From NCBI RefSeq assembly GCF_026341515.1, contig NZ_JAPEOK010000001.1, forward strand, positions 3,906,001 through 3,970,000: a stretch of 64,000 nucleotides of DNA, in the 5' to 3' direction. Source of the DNA: Streptomyces sp. NBC_00878. GTDB taxonomy: Bacteria > Actinomycetota > Actinomycetes > Streptomycetales > Streptomycetaceae. The position numbers and the translations under genes are program-made. Of the stretch, positions 49,546 through 57,958 are shown piece after piece (within the stretch, counting starts at the first letter, position 1; each line of letters starts with the position of its first letter). Below the pieces are notes generated by a model. The model did no database searches, was not told where the DNA came from, and saw only the letters and a program-made list of their open reading frames with translations.

Positions 49546-51143
49546 CCAAACCGCAGGACAAGCTCCGCGGCTGGGCCGCGGCGCGCAAGAGGATACTGGC
49601 GGGTCTGCGCTTCACCAGCCTGCGGCTGCGCCTGGTCGTGGTGTTCGGGCTGGTCGCGCTCACCGCCGCCGTGTCGGCGTCCGGGATCGCGTACTGGCTC
49701 AACCGCGAGGCCGTGCTCACCCGTACGCAGGACGCGGTGCTCGGCGACTTCGAGCAGGCGATGCAGACCCGCGCCAGCACGCTGAGGCCGCATCCCACGC
49801 GGGGGGAACTGCAGCGCGCCGCCGGGCAGATGGCGAACAGCAGCCAGCGCTTCAGCGTGCTGCTGCTCGCTGAGGACGAGAACGGCAAGACCGTGCGCGG
49901 GAACTCCGACCTGGACACCTTCACGCTGGAGGACGTACCGAAGTCCCTCCAGAAGGCGGTGAACAAGGAGCAGGAGATCTCCTCGAACAACAAGTACACC
50001 TACCACCTGTACTGGCAGCGGATAGTCCAGGGCGACAAGCCGTATCTCGTGGGCGGCGCGAAGGTGATCGGCGGCGGGCCGACCGGCTACATGCTCAAGT
50101 CGCTGGAGCCGGAGGCGAAGGACCTCAACTCCCTGGCCTGGTCGCTGGGGATCGCGACCGGGCTCGCGCTGATCGGCTCGGCGCTGCTCGCGCAGGCCGC
50201 CGCGACGACCGTACTGAAGCCGGTGCACCGGCTGGGCACCGCGGCCCGGCGGCTCGGCGAGGGCAAGCTGGACACCCGGCTGCGGGTGTCGGGCACGGAC
50301 GAACTCGCCGATCTGTCACGGACGTTCAACCGCACCGCGGAGTCGCTGGAGAAACGGGTCGAGGACATGAGCGCCCGCGAGCAGGCTTCCCGGCGGTTCG
50401 TGGCGGACATGTCGCACGAGCTGCGGACGCCGCTGACCGCGATCACGGCCGTGACCGAGGTGCTGGAGGAGGAGCTCGACGCGGAGACCGGCAGCGTCGA
50501 CCCGATGATCGAGCCCGCGGTCCGGCTCGTCGTCAGCGAGACCCGGCGGCTGAACAACCTCGTGGAGAACCTCATGGAGGTCACCCGCTTCGACGCGGGC
50601 ACGGCCCGGCTCGTCCTCGACAACGTCGACATCGTCGACCAGATCACCGCGTGCATCGACGCGCGGGCCTGGCTGGACGCGGTGGACCTGGACGCCGAGC
50701 GCGGCCTCATGGCGCTCGTCGACCCGCGCCGCCTGGACGTGATCATGGCGAACCTGATCGGCAACGCCCTCAAGCACGGCGGCTCCCCGGTGCGCGTGTG
50801 CGTGCGCGACGAGGGCAATGACCTGGTCATCGAGGTCCAGGACCACGGTCCCGGCATCCCGGAGGACGTCCTGCCGCACGTCTTCGACCGCTTCTACAAG
50901 GCGAGCGCCTCCCGGCCGCGTTCCGAGGGCAGCGGCCTCGGCCTGTCCATCGCCCTGGAGAACGCCCATATCCACGGCGGTGAGATCACCGCCACGAACT
51001 CGCCCAAGGGCGGCGCCGTCTTCACCCTGCGGCTGCCGCGCGACGCCTCGGAGCTCCGGGACCCCGACAGCCCTGACAGCCCCGAGAACGCCGTGCACGC
51101 GGACCCGGCCGACGTCGGCGACCGCACCGAGGGGGGCGCGTGA
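49542..51143 (+). CDS. afsQ2: Sensor histidine kinase AfsQ2
   Basis: 533 residues. Two membrane helices (about 28-48 and 198-218) enclose a sensor domain of about 145 residues outside the membrane; then HAMP (TVLKPVHRLGTAARRLGEG), DHp with ADMSHELRTPLTAI (phosphorylated His) and ATPase domain with NLIGNALKHG, DHGPGI and GSGLGLSI. It phosphorylates AfsQ1. GTG 49542 overlaps the afsQ1 stop (GTGA), so translation is coupled. The 30-residue tail (SDSPENAVHADPADVG type) is disordered. Confidence 0.96.
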   Translation: MTKPQDKLRGWAAARKRILAGLRFTSLRLRLVVVFGLVALTAAVSASGIAYWLNREAVLTRTQDAVLGDFEQAMQTRASTLRPHPTRGELQRAAGQMANSSQRFSVLLLAEDENGKTVRGNSDLDTFTLEDVPKSLQKAVNKEQEISSNNKYTYHLYWQRIVQGDKPYLVGGAKVIGGGPTGYMLKSLEPEAKDLNSLAWSLGIATGLALIGSALLAQAAATTVLKPVHRLGTAARRLGEGKLDTRLRVSGTDELADLSRTFNRTAESLEKRVEDMSAREQASRRFVADMSHELRTPLTAITAVTEVLEEELDAETGSVDPMIEPAVRLVVSETRRLNNLVENLMEVTRFDAGTARLVLDNVDIVDQITACIDARAWLDAVDLDAERGLMALVDPRRLDVIMANLIGNALKHGGSPVRVCVRDEGNDLVIEVQDHGPGIPEDVLPHVFDRFYKASASRPRSEGSGLGLSIALENAHIHGGEITATNSPKGGAVFTLRLPRDASELRDPDSPDSPENAVHADPADVGDRTEGGA

Positions 51144-51808
51144 TGTTCGGACGACATGCATGGGGCGTACGCCGGACGCGTGCGGCCTCCGCACGGGGCC
51201 GCCGGACGCGTGCGGCTCGTCTCGTGCTCGCCGTGCCGTTGCTGGCCGTGGCCCTCGCCGGGTGCGGGATCCGGGCGACGGAGGTGCCGACCGACTTCGG
51301 TCCCGCGCCCTCCCGGGTGCCGTGCACGCTGACCGCCCCCGACATCGGTACGCAGTCCTCGCGCGGGATCCTCGTCCAGGTCTTCCTGCTCTGCTCCTCG
51401 CAGCTGGCGCCGGTGGACCGGACCGTGCGCATCGGGGCCGGACCGGCGGACACGGACCGCGTACGGGGCGCGCAGGCGCTCCTCGACGAGCTCTCCGAGC
51501 CGCCGTCGGACGCCGAGCAGCAGGCGAACTACACGACGAGCGTGCCGGACGGCCTGACGGTGAACGGCCCGAACCGCGGCGACCCGGACGACACCCTGCG
51601 TCTGAGCACCCGGCCCACGGACCTGTCGTCGTACGCGCTCGCCCAGATCATCTGCACGTTCAGCGACTCGGCGGCCGCCGCCGACGGCGCCATGGTCACA
51701 CTCGGCGGGCCCGGTACGGACACCCCGCGCCGCTACGAGTGCACGGAGGCGGTGCGCTCCCGCCCGGGCACGGAGACCCCGCCGCAGACGGAGACCGAGG
51801 GGACCTGA
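51140..51808 (+). CDS. Lipoprotein of the afsQ operon
   Basis: 222 residues. Arg-rich start, signal peptide ending in lipobox LAGC (near residue 42), then a domain with SRVPCTLTAPDIGTQSSRGI, QVFLLCSSQLAPVDRT and LAQIICTFSDSAAAADG; the design and position recall GerMN-like lipoproteins encoded beside sensor kinases. Three Cys in the mature part (besides the lipid-bearing Cys) may form disulfides. The GTG at 51140 overlaps the afsQ2 stop, so the gene is the third member of the operon. It probably aids or modulates sensing by AfsQ2 at the outer membrane face; this role is inferred from context only. Confidence 0.87.
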   Translation: MMFGRHAWGVRRTRAASARGRRTRAARLVLAVPLLAVALAGCGIRATEVPTDFGPAPSRVPCTLTAPDIGTQSSRGILVQVFLLCSSQLAPVDRTVRIGAGPADTDRVRGAQALLDELSEPPSDAEQQANYTTSVPDGLTVNGPNRGDPDDTLRLSTRPTDLSSYALAQIICTFSDSAAAADGAMVTLGGPGTDTPRRYECTEAVRSRPGTETPPQTETEGT

Positions 51809-51976
51809 GCTTCCCGGCCAAGCCCCCGCCAGGCCTCCGTCAAGCCCCCGCCAGACCCCTGTCAGGTCCCCGCCAGGCCTCCACCGGGCCCCCTCTGTGG
51901 CGCACGCCTCACCCGTGCAGGCCAAGCGCCGCCGTCACACGGAACCGATCCTGCCGGTGGCAGCGTCTTGGGTGGC

Positions 51977-52543
51977 GTGCAGCGTCAAGGCTCGGACGGC
52001 AGCAGCGCCGTGATCCGCTTCCGTGCGACGGGGAGTGTCCTCCTCGTCGCACATCTCGCGCTCGTTGCCTGGTGCACGCTGCGGCCCCTGGACGTGCCCT
52101 GGGTGAGCGCCGCGAACCTGCGTCCGTTCGCGAGTATCCGGGCCGATCTGGCGCTGGGCCCCGAGGCCGCCGCCCGCGCCATCGGCAAGGGCCTGCTGCT
52201 GCTCGCCCCGCTGGGTGTCCTGCTGCCCCTGGCGGGCGGCAGACTCGCCGTCTCCCCGCTGCTGTCCCTGCTGCGTACGGTCGCCGCCGGCGCCCTGCTC
52301 TCGCTGGGCATCGAGCTCCTGCAGACCGGGGTGCCCGGGCAGGTCGTGGATGTCGACTCGCTGCTGCTGAACACCGTGGGCGTGGCACTGGCCCACGTCG
52401 CCGTGGTGCCCGCCGCCCGGGCCGTACTGCGCCACCGGGCCGAGATGCTGCGCCGGGCCGCCGCCCTCCGCCGGAAGGAAGCGTCCGAGGAGACGACTCA
52501 GGGTCGGACCCCGACGATTCCCAGGGTCGGGATCGCCCCGTAG
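51977..52543 (+). CDS. VanZ-like family membrane protein
   Basis: 188 residues with four membrane segments and the VanZ features TLRPLDVPWVSAANLRPFAS, SLGIELLQTGVPGQVVDVD and LLNTVGVALAH. The conserved E-LLQ and DVDSLLLNT motifs are in place. VanZ confers low teicoplanin resistance in enterococci; most relatives have unknown roles in envelope biology. A charged C-terminal tail (RHRAEMLRRAAALRRKEAS) faces the cytoplasm. GTG 51977 with GGGTGGC close upstream is preferred to the TTG at 51968. Confidence 0.88.
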   Translation: MQRQGSDGSSAVIRFRATGSVLLVAHLALVAWCTLRPLDVPWVSAANLRPFASIRADLALGPEAAARAIGKGLLLLAPLGVLLPLAGGRLAVSPLLSLLRTVAAGALLSLGIELLQTGVPGQVVDVDSLLLNTVGVALAHVAVVPAARAVLRHRAEMLRRAAALRRKEASEETTQGRTPTIPRVGIAP

Positions 52544-52637
52544 AGCGACGCTTTGCCCCCTTCGGATCCGTAGCGTTGACGACAGATGAGGCAGCCACAG
52601 GGGAAGCCTCGGACCGACGCTCACGAAGGAGCCGTTC

Positions 52638-52844
52638 ATGAACCGCCTTGCCCGCCCCACCGACGGCCGGATGATCGGCGGAGTGTGCGCCGCGCTGGCT
52701 CGGCGCTTCGGCACCTCCGCGACCACGATGCGGGTGATCTTCCTGGTGTCCTGCCTGCTGCCTGGCCCGCAGTTCCTGCTCTACATAGCGCTGTGGATCC
52801 TGTTCCCCTCCGAGGACAAGGCCACCACCCGTACCGCTTGGTGA
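52638..52844 (+). CDS. PspC-domain small membrane protein
   Basis: 68 residues. PspC domain: LARPTDGRMIGGVCAALARR followed by FGTSATTMRVIFLVS and a hydrophobic helix ending in LYIALWILFPSED, all typical. PspC proteins sense envelope stress or toxin-like membrane disturbance; a lone 68-residue form is common in Streptomyces. AAGGAG lies 7 nt before the ATG. A perfect terminator (52864-52904) follows 20 bases after the stop. Confidence 0.93.
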   Translation: MNRLARPTDGRMIGGVCAALARRFGTSATTMRVIFLVSCLLPGPQFLLYIALWILFPSEDKATTRTAW

Positions 52845-52863
52845 CGCGCTCCGCACGCACAGA

Positions 52864-52904
52864 CGCCGATGGGGCGCACCCGAGCGGGGTGCGCCCCATC
52901 GGCG
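52864..52904 (+). terminator. Terminator after the PspC gene
   Basis: Perfect 18-bp stem CGCCGATGGGGCGCACCC / GGGTGCGCCCCATCGGCG with a GAGCG loop, between convergent genes; it may serve both. Confidence 0.9.
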
Positions 52905-52933
52905 CGTACGAGGGTGGCGCCCAGGTGCCGGAC

Positions 52934-53287
52934 TCAGCCCAGCGGAATCCCGTTCACCGGCTGGCCGTGCGTGGGCAGGCCCTGGGGCGGCAGGCCCCCG
53001 AGCAGACCGGCGGCCGGCGCGGCCGGACCCTCGGCGAGGGGATTCGCGACGGCCGGCTGGGCGGCGGCGAGGCCGCTGCCGAGCGCGTTCTCACCCTGGG
53101 CGACCGACTCACCGGCGCCGGGCAGGGTCTTGGTGACCCCGTCCACCGGCAGCGTGCTGGTGGCGGTGGAGAGCACCGAGGTGGCGTCCGGAACCGCCGG
53201 GGCCGCGTTGGCGGCACCCGCGCCCGCGGCGGCGAAGGCGGCACCGAGAGCGGCGACACCGAGGGTCTTGGCAGCAGACTGCTTCAT
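52934..53287 (-). CDS. Small secreted protein, function unknown (2)
   Basis: 117 residues. Signal peptide (MKQSAAKTLGVAALGAAFAA, cleavage near ANAAPA), then a mature part rich in Ala, Pro, Gly and Val with blocks STLPVDGVTKTLPGAGESV and PLAEGPAAPAAGLLGGLPP. No Cys, no domain known. ATG 53287 with AAGGA upstream. It resembles the secreted protein at 46236-46637. Abundant small exported proteins of this type are found in Streptomyces culture fluids and cell walls, but I know no function. Confidence 0.82.
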   Translation of the reverse strand: MKQSAAKTLGVAALGAAFAAAGAGAANAAPAVPDATSVLSTATSTLPVDGVTKTLPGAGESVAQGENALGSGLAAAQPAVANPLAEGPAAPAAGLLGGLPPQGLPTHGQPVNGIPLG

Positions 53288-53412
53288 CTTCGTCCTTGCA
53301 TGCTGTGACGGGGATTGGAGCGGTCCGAAACGGTAATCACGTGCGAGCTCGCGCCGCAAACATCGAAAAACGGCCGAGTCGTCATCACCCGGCCGCTTCC
53401 CGTACCTCTTCT

Positions 53413-54579
53413 TCAGCCCTCTTCGCTCACAGAACCGCTGGTGGAAGCGGTTTGCTGGAACAGCCATTCGGACTTCAGCTCGGCATAACCGGGCTTGATG
53501 ACGTCATTGATCATGGCCAGTCGTTCATCGAAAGGAATGAATGCTGATTTCATCGCATTGACTGTGAACCACTGCATGTCGTCGAGCGAATAACCGAAAG
53601 CGTCGACAAGGTGCTCGAATTCCCGGGTCATGCTGGTGCCGGACATCAGACGGTTGTCGGTGTTCACGGTCGCCCGGAAGTGCAGCCGCCGCAGCAGCCC
53701 GATGGGGTGCTCGGCGTACGAGTCGGCGGCGCCCGTCTGGAGGTTGGAACTGGGGCACAGCTCCAGCGGGATCCGCTTGTCGCGCACGTACGAGGCGAGG
53801 CGGCCGAGCTTCACGGAGCCGTCCTCGTGGACCTGGATGTCGTCGATGATGCGCACGCCGTGGCCGAGCCGGTCGGCGCCGCACCACTGGAGCGCCTGCC
53901 AGATGGAGGGGAGTCCGAAGGCCTCGCCCGCGTGGATCGTGAAGTGGTTGTTCTCCCGCTTCAGATACTCGAAGGCGTCGAGGTGACGGGTGGGCGGGAA
54001 GCCGGCCTCGGCGCCCGCGATGTCGAAGCCGACCACTCCGCTATTGGGGCCGGGGCCGCGGTAGCGGTTGGCGAGTTCGGCGATCTCCAGGGAGCGGGCC
54101 GCGTGCCGCATGGCGGTCAGCAGGGCGCCGACCCGGATCCGGTGACCGTCCTCGCGGGCCCGCCGCTCACCTTCCCGGAAGCCCTCGTTGACGGCCTCGA
54201 CGACCTCTTCGAGGGTGAGCCCGGCGTCGAGGTGCTGCTCGGGCGCGTACCGCACCTCGGCGTAGACGACGCCGTCCTGGGCGAGGTCCTCGGCGCACTC
54301 GGCGGCGACACGGACGAGCGCCTCGCGGGTCTGCATGACGGCACAGGTGTGCGCGAAGGTCTCCAAGTACCGCTCCAGTGACCCGGAGTCGGCGGCCTCC
54401 CGGAACCAGATGCCGAGCTTGCCGGGGTCGGTCTCGGGGAGATTGGCATAGCCCGTGTCGCGGGCCAGGTCGACGATCGTCCCGGGGCGCAGGCCCCCGT
54501 CGAGGTGATCGTGCAGAAGGACCTTCGGCGCCTGGCGGATCTGCTCCGAACTCGGAGTGTTCTTGGTCTGGCTCGTCAT
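53413..54579 (-). CDS. add: Adenosine deaminase
   Basis: Deaminates (deoxy)adenosine to (deoxy)inosine for PunA. 388 residues, TIM-barrel amidohydrolase. Zinc and catalytic motifs: [12 protein letters not shown] (His-x-His), [10 protein letters not shown] (His, Glu), [10 protein letters not shown] (His) and [15 protein letters not shown] (Asp; the usual DDP is DNR here). Start ATG 54579 has TAGGGT at 6 nt and is probably leaderless, with the CTACGCGCGTAG palindrome just beyond. The last about 25 residues ([19 protein letters not shown]) are Ser-rich. Confidence 0.94.
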   Translation of the reverse strand: MTSQTKNTPSSEQIRQAPKVLLHDHLDGGLRPGTIVDLARDTGYANLPETDPGKLGIWFREAADSGSLERYLETFAHTCAVMQTREALVRVAAECAEDLAQDGVVYAEVRYAPEQHLDAGLTLEEVVEAVNEGFREGERRAREDGHRIRVGALLTAMRHAARSLEIAELANRYRGPGPNSGVVGFDIAGAEAGFPPTRHLDAFEYLKRENNHFTIHAGEAFGLPSIWQALQWCGADRLGHGVRIIDDIQVHEDGSVKLGRLASYVRDKRIPLELCPSSNLQTGAADSYAEHPIGLLRRLHFRATVNTDNRLMSGTSMTREFEHLVDAFGYSLDDMQWFTVNAMKSAFIPFDERLAMINDVIKPGYAELKSEWLFQQTASTSGSVSEEG

Positions 54580-54607
54580 CTCCGCACCCTAACGCCTACG
54601 CGCGTAG
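54580..54607 (-). promoter_or_regulatory. add leaderless promoter with CTACGCGCGTAG operator
   Basis: Reading the minus strand: palindrome (54607-54596), 4 bases, -10 element TAGGGT (54591-54586), 6 bases, ATG. With initiation at the ATG, the palindrome covers -28 to -17. This is the third occurrence in the window in the same context. Confidence 0.78.
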
Positions 54608-54692
54608 ATCGCCTGTTGTGAGGAACCGTCGATACCCAATGGTGACCGTGCGGACGGATGGCGTACAGCATGGCTTCTGACACTGTTCTGTC

Positions 54693-55454
54693 ATGGCACA
54701 GCAAGCGACGCCGGTTCGCACGGCCCGGCTCGGGCGGGCACTCGGTACGGAACCGACGGCGGTGAGCGGTGTGGTGCTGCTGTTGCCGGGCGGCGAGGAG
54801 GCCTCGGCCCGCAGACCGTCACCGATGCTGGCGACCGCGTCCGTACGGGCGTTGGGGCGCCGGCTCACCCGCGCGGGGCGGGACGAGGGGCTGGTCGTGC
54901 ACGTGGTGCACTACCGGTTCCGGGGCTGGAACGGTGCGGAGGCGCATCTGGCGCGGGATGCCTCATGGGCCGCGGACGAGGTCGTACGGCGGTACGGGGA
55001 CGTGCCCGTGTGTCTCGCGGGGGTGGACATGGGCGGGCGGGCCGCGCTGCGCGCCGGTGGCCACCCCGCCGTCAACTCCGTGCTGGCGTTGTCCCCTTGG
55101 CTGCCCGAGGAGGATGTCGCCGCGCCGCCCGAACCGGTGAAGCAGCTCGTGGGGCGGCGGGTGCTGATCGTGCACGGCACGAACGACGAGCGGACCGATC
55201 CCGAGCTGTCGTTCCGGCTGGCGGCCCGGGCGAAGAAGGCGAACCGGGACATCTGCCGGTTCGAGGTGCACTCCGACGGGCATGCGTTGCACGCGTTTCG
55301 CGATGAGGTGTTCGCATTGGCGGAGGATTTTGTGATGGGGGCGTTGTTCGGGCGGCCTTTCGCCCGGCCCGTGGAGGATGCGCTTGCGGCTCCGCCGCCG
55401 TTGGGGTTGCGTATGCCGCTTGCCTCCGGATTTGGGCGGTCCCTTCGCCGTTGA
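54693..55454 (+). CDS. Alpha/beta-hydrolase-fold protein with Asp at the nucleophile elbow
   Basis: 253 residues. The fold is recognisable from VVLLLPGGEEASARRPS (oxyanion loop), VHVVHYRFRGWNG, the elbow VCLAGVDMGGRAALRAGG, LALSPWLPEED, VLIVHGTNDERTDPEL (acid Asp) and HSDGHALHAF (catalytic His). The elbow has GVDMGG where Ser hydrolases have GxSxG. Asp there is the nucleophile of haloalkane dehalogenases and epoxide hydrolases, yet the rest is like dienelactone-type enzymes. Divergent from add; start ATG without clear ribosome site. Substrate unknown. Confidence 0.82.
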   Translation: MAQQATPVRTARLGRALGTEPTAVSGVVLLLPGGEEASARRPSPMLATASVRALGRRLTRAGRDEGLVVHVVHYRFRGWNGAEAHLARDASWAADEVVRRYGDVPVCLAGVDMGGRAALRAGGHPAVNSVLALSPWLPEEDVAAPPEPVKQLVGRRVLIVHGTNDERTDPELSFRLAARAKKANRDICRFEVHSDGHALHAFRDEVFALAEDFVMGALFGRPFARPVEDALAAPPPLGLRMPLASGFGRSLRR

Positions 55455-55471
55455 TGGCTGGGGCCCCGGGG

Positions 55472-55530
55472 GTGTGCGGGTTCGTTGTGGCTGGTCGCGC
55501 AGTTCCCCGCGCCCCTGAAGGGCCGCCCTC
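55472..55530. repeat. Dispersed intergenic element copy 4 (inverted, divergent)
   Basis: GTGCGGGTTCGTTGTGGCTG GTCGCGCAGTTCCCCGCGCC CCTGAAGGG: the reverse complement of the border sequences of copies 1-3 (GGGGCGCGGGG..., GCGCGAC.AGCCAC, ACCCGCA) with the centre shortened. It lies between the hydrolase gene and the convergent LysR gene. Confidence 0.75.
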
Positions 55531-55531
55531 G

Positions 55532-56482
55532 TCACTCTGGGAGCAAGGTTCCCCTCTTTGACAGTAGGAACTTCTTGAAGGCTGCCACGGGAGGCGTGTC
55601 CGGGTGACCGTCCAGCCAGGCCACGCCGATTTCTCTTGCCGCTCTTGGGGCTGTGACCGTCAGTTCCACAACTCCTGGGCGGGGTACCGCCGGTGGGGGC
55701 AGGAGGGCTACGCCCAGGCCCGCTGCCACCAGGCCCCGCAGTGTTTCCGCCTCCTCTCCCTCGAACGCCACCCTTGGGCGGAAGCCCGCCTGTTGGCAGA
55801 GGTCGTCGGTGATGCGGCGGAGGCCGTAGCCGGGTTCCAGGGTGACGAAGGTTTCGTCGGCGGCCTCGGCCAGGCGGATGCGGCGGCGGGAGGCGAGGCG
55901 GTGGTCCGCGGGGACGACCAGGCGGAGTTTCTGTTCGTCGAGGCGGCGGGCCACGAGGTCGGGGGCGTCCGGGACGGGGGACGTGAGACAGAGGTCCAGT
56001 TCGCCGGAGCGCAGGCCCTCGATCATGGCCTCGCCGTAGTTCTGGACGAGGCTGAAGCGGACCCGGGGGTGGTCGGCGCGGAAGGCGCGGATCAGGCCGG
56101 GGACCGTCTCGGAGCCCATCGTGTGCAGGAAGCCGAAGGCGACCTTGCCGGTGGCCGGGTCGGCGTCGGCGCGTACCTCGTCGGCGGCCCGCTCGATCTC
56201 GGCGAGGGCTCGCTCGACCGAGGCGAGGAACGTGCGGCCGGCCGGAGTGAGGGAGACCGTGCGGCCACTGCGGGCGAACAGGTCCACGCCCAGGTCCTGT
56301 TCCAGGCGGACCATCGCGCGGGACAGCGTCGACTGCGGGACCTGCATCTCGTGTGCGGCCCGCGTGACGTGCTCGGTACGGGCGACGCCGGCGAAGTACG
56401 CGAGGCGTGGGGCGAGAATCGCGACGATGTCTTCTGTGTCACTGGACGGTGACAGGCGGGTCTCTGACCTCTGCTGATGCAT
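55532..56482 (-). CDS. LysR-family transcriptional regulator
   Basis: 316 residues. HTH region LAYFAGVARTEHVTRAAHEM and QVPQSTLSRAMVRLEQDLGV, then the effector-binding domain (VAFGFLHTMGSETVPGLIR; LPPPAVPRPGVVELT). It is divergent from an MFS transporter gene with 65 bases between the starts, the normal layout for a LysR activator/repressor and its target; TCCATGCATTGGA near 56502-56514 is a candidate T-n11-A-type site. ATG 56482 is used; GTG 56485 with CATAAT at 7 nt may be a leaderless start. Confidence 0.92.
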   Translation of the reverse strand: MHQQRSETRLSPSSDTEDIVAILAPRLAYFAGVARTEHVTRAAHEMQVPQSTLSRAMVRLEQDLGVDLFARSGRTVSLTPAGRTFLASVERALAEIERAADEVRADADPATGKVAFGFLHTMGSETVPGLIRAFRADHPRVRFSLVQNYGEAMIEGLRSGELDLCLTSPVPDAPDLVARRLDEQKLRLVVPADHRLASRRRIRLAEAADETFVTLEPGYGLRRITDDLCQQAGFRPRVAFEGEEAETLRGLVAAGLGVALLPPPAVPRPGVVELTVTAPRAAREIGVAWLDGHPDTPPVAAFKKFLLSKRGTLLPE

Positions 56483-56547
56483 CACGGGAACGATTATGAC
56501 GATTCCATGCATTGGACGGATGAGGGAGAGGGTTTTAGGTTCGAAAC

Positions 56548-57855
56548 ATGCCTTCCGCAAGTACCGAGGCGCCCGCCACCGTGGGCGCCTCCGCAGCCAC
56601 CATCGTTCGCTCCGAAGCCGCTCCCGTCGCAGCCGTCGCCGTCGACTCCCGTATGACCCCGGGCGGGCCCGGCTACCGCCGGATGAGCCTCGCGCTCTTC
56701 CTCGCGGGTGTCGCGACCTTCGCGCTCCTCTACTCCACACAGGCCCTGCTGCCGCTGATCTCCGGCGACTTCGGGGTCACCGCGAGCACGGCGAGCTGGA
56801 CGGTGTCGGCGGCGACCGGTGCGCTGGCACTGTTCGTCCTGCCGCTGAGCGCGGTGTCGGAGCGGTTCGGCCGTCGCACGGTGATGACGGCGTCCCTGGC
56901 GATCGCGGTGACCGTCGGACTGCTGGTGCCCTTCGCCCCTTCGGTCGGCTGGCTGATCGGGCTGCGGGCGGTACAGGGTGCGGCGCTGGCCGGGCTGCCC
57001 GCCTCGGCGACCGCGTATCTGGCGGAGGAAGTCCGGCCGAAGGCGCTGATCACCGCGATCGGCCTGTTCGTGGCGGGCAACAGCGTCGGCGGTATGAGCG
57101 GCAGGGTCATCACCGGCTGGGTCGCGCAGGAGTGGGGCTGGCGGGTCGCCGTCGGGACCATCGGACTGCTCGCGGTGGGCTGCGCGGTGGCCTTCCGGCT
57201 GCTGCTCCCGGCGCCGAAGCACTTCAAGGCCGGTTCGCTGCGGCCCACGGTGCTGGCCCGTACGGTCCGCGGCCACCTCGCGAACCCGCTGCTGTGCAGG
57301 CTGTACGCGATCGGCGCGCTGTTCATGACCGTGTTCGGCGCCGTCTACACGGTGATCGGCTACCGCCTCACGGACGCCCCGTTCTCGCTGCCGCAGGGCA
57401 TCATCGGCTCGGTCTTCCTCGTCTACCTGGTCGGCACGGTCTCGGCCTCGACGGCCGGGAAGCTGGTGGGCCGGCTCGGGCGGCGGGGCTCGCTGTACCT
57501 GGCGGGCGGTACGACGACCGCGGGTCTGCTGATCTCGCTGGCGGACTCCCTGCCGCTGGTGCTGCTCGGCCTGGTACTGATCACCGCGGGCTTCTTCGCG
57601 GGCCACGCGGTCGCGTCCTCCTCGGTCAGCCACACCGCCAAGGAGGGCCGCGCACAGGCCTCCGCGCTCTACCAGTCCGCCTACTACCTGGGCTCCAGCG
57701 CGGGCGGCACGCTCGGCGCGATCGCCTTCCACTCCGGCGGCTGGGCCGGGACGGTGGCACTCGGGCTGCTGGCGGTGATCGGGGTCGTGACGATCACGGT
57801 GGTCGGCTCGCACGCGGCGCGGGCGCAGCGCCGCCTGGTGGCCGTACACCACTGA
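56548..57855 (+). CDS. MFS transporter, YnfM-like
   Basis: 435 residues, 12 predicted helices. Motif A variant PLSAVSERFGRRTVMTASL between helices 2 and 3; LLYSTQALLPLISGDFGVT in helix 1 is typical of the YnfM/arabinose-efflux-like subgroup; the repeat motif in the second half is GKLVGRLGRRGSLYL. About 45 disordered residues precede helix 1. TAGGTT lies 6 nt before the ATG, so it is probably leaderless. The divergent LysR gene is the likely regulator. Substrate unknown; family members export sugars or drugs. Confidence 0.92.
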   Translation: MPSASTEAPATVGASAATIVRSEAAPVAAVAVDSRMTPGGPGYRRMSLALFLAGVATFALLYSTQALLPLISGDFGVTASTASWTVSAATGALALFVLPLSAVSERFGRRTVMTASLAIAVTVGLLVPFAPSVGWLIGLRAVQGAALAGLPASATAYLAEEVRPKALITAIGLFVAGNSVGGMSGRVITGWVAQEWGWRVAVGTIGLLAVGCAVAFRLLLPAPKHFKAGSLRPTVLARTVRGHLANPLLCRLYAIGALFMTVFGAVYTVIGYRLTDAPFSLPQGIIGSVFLVYLVGTVSASTAGKLVGRLGRRGSLYLAGGTTTAGLLISLADSLPLVLLGLVLITAGFFAGHAVASSSVSHTAKEGRAQASALYQSAYYLGSSAGGTLGAIAFHSGGWAGTVALGLLAVIGVVTITVVGSHAARAQRRLVAVHH

Positions 57856-57958
57856 AGACATCGCGGGCGCACGGCGAACGCACCGAGGGCACACCACGGG
57901 CGCACCGCGGGCGCACCGCGGGTCGGCTTTCGAATATCGGCGAGCTTTCGAACATACG

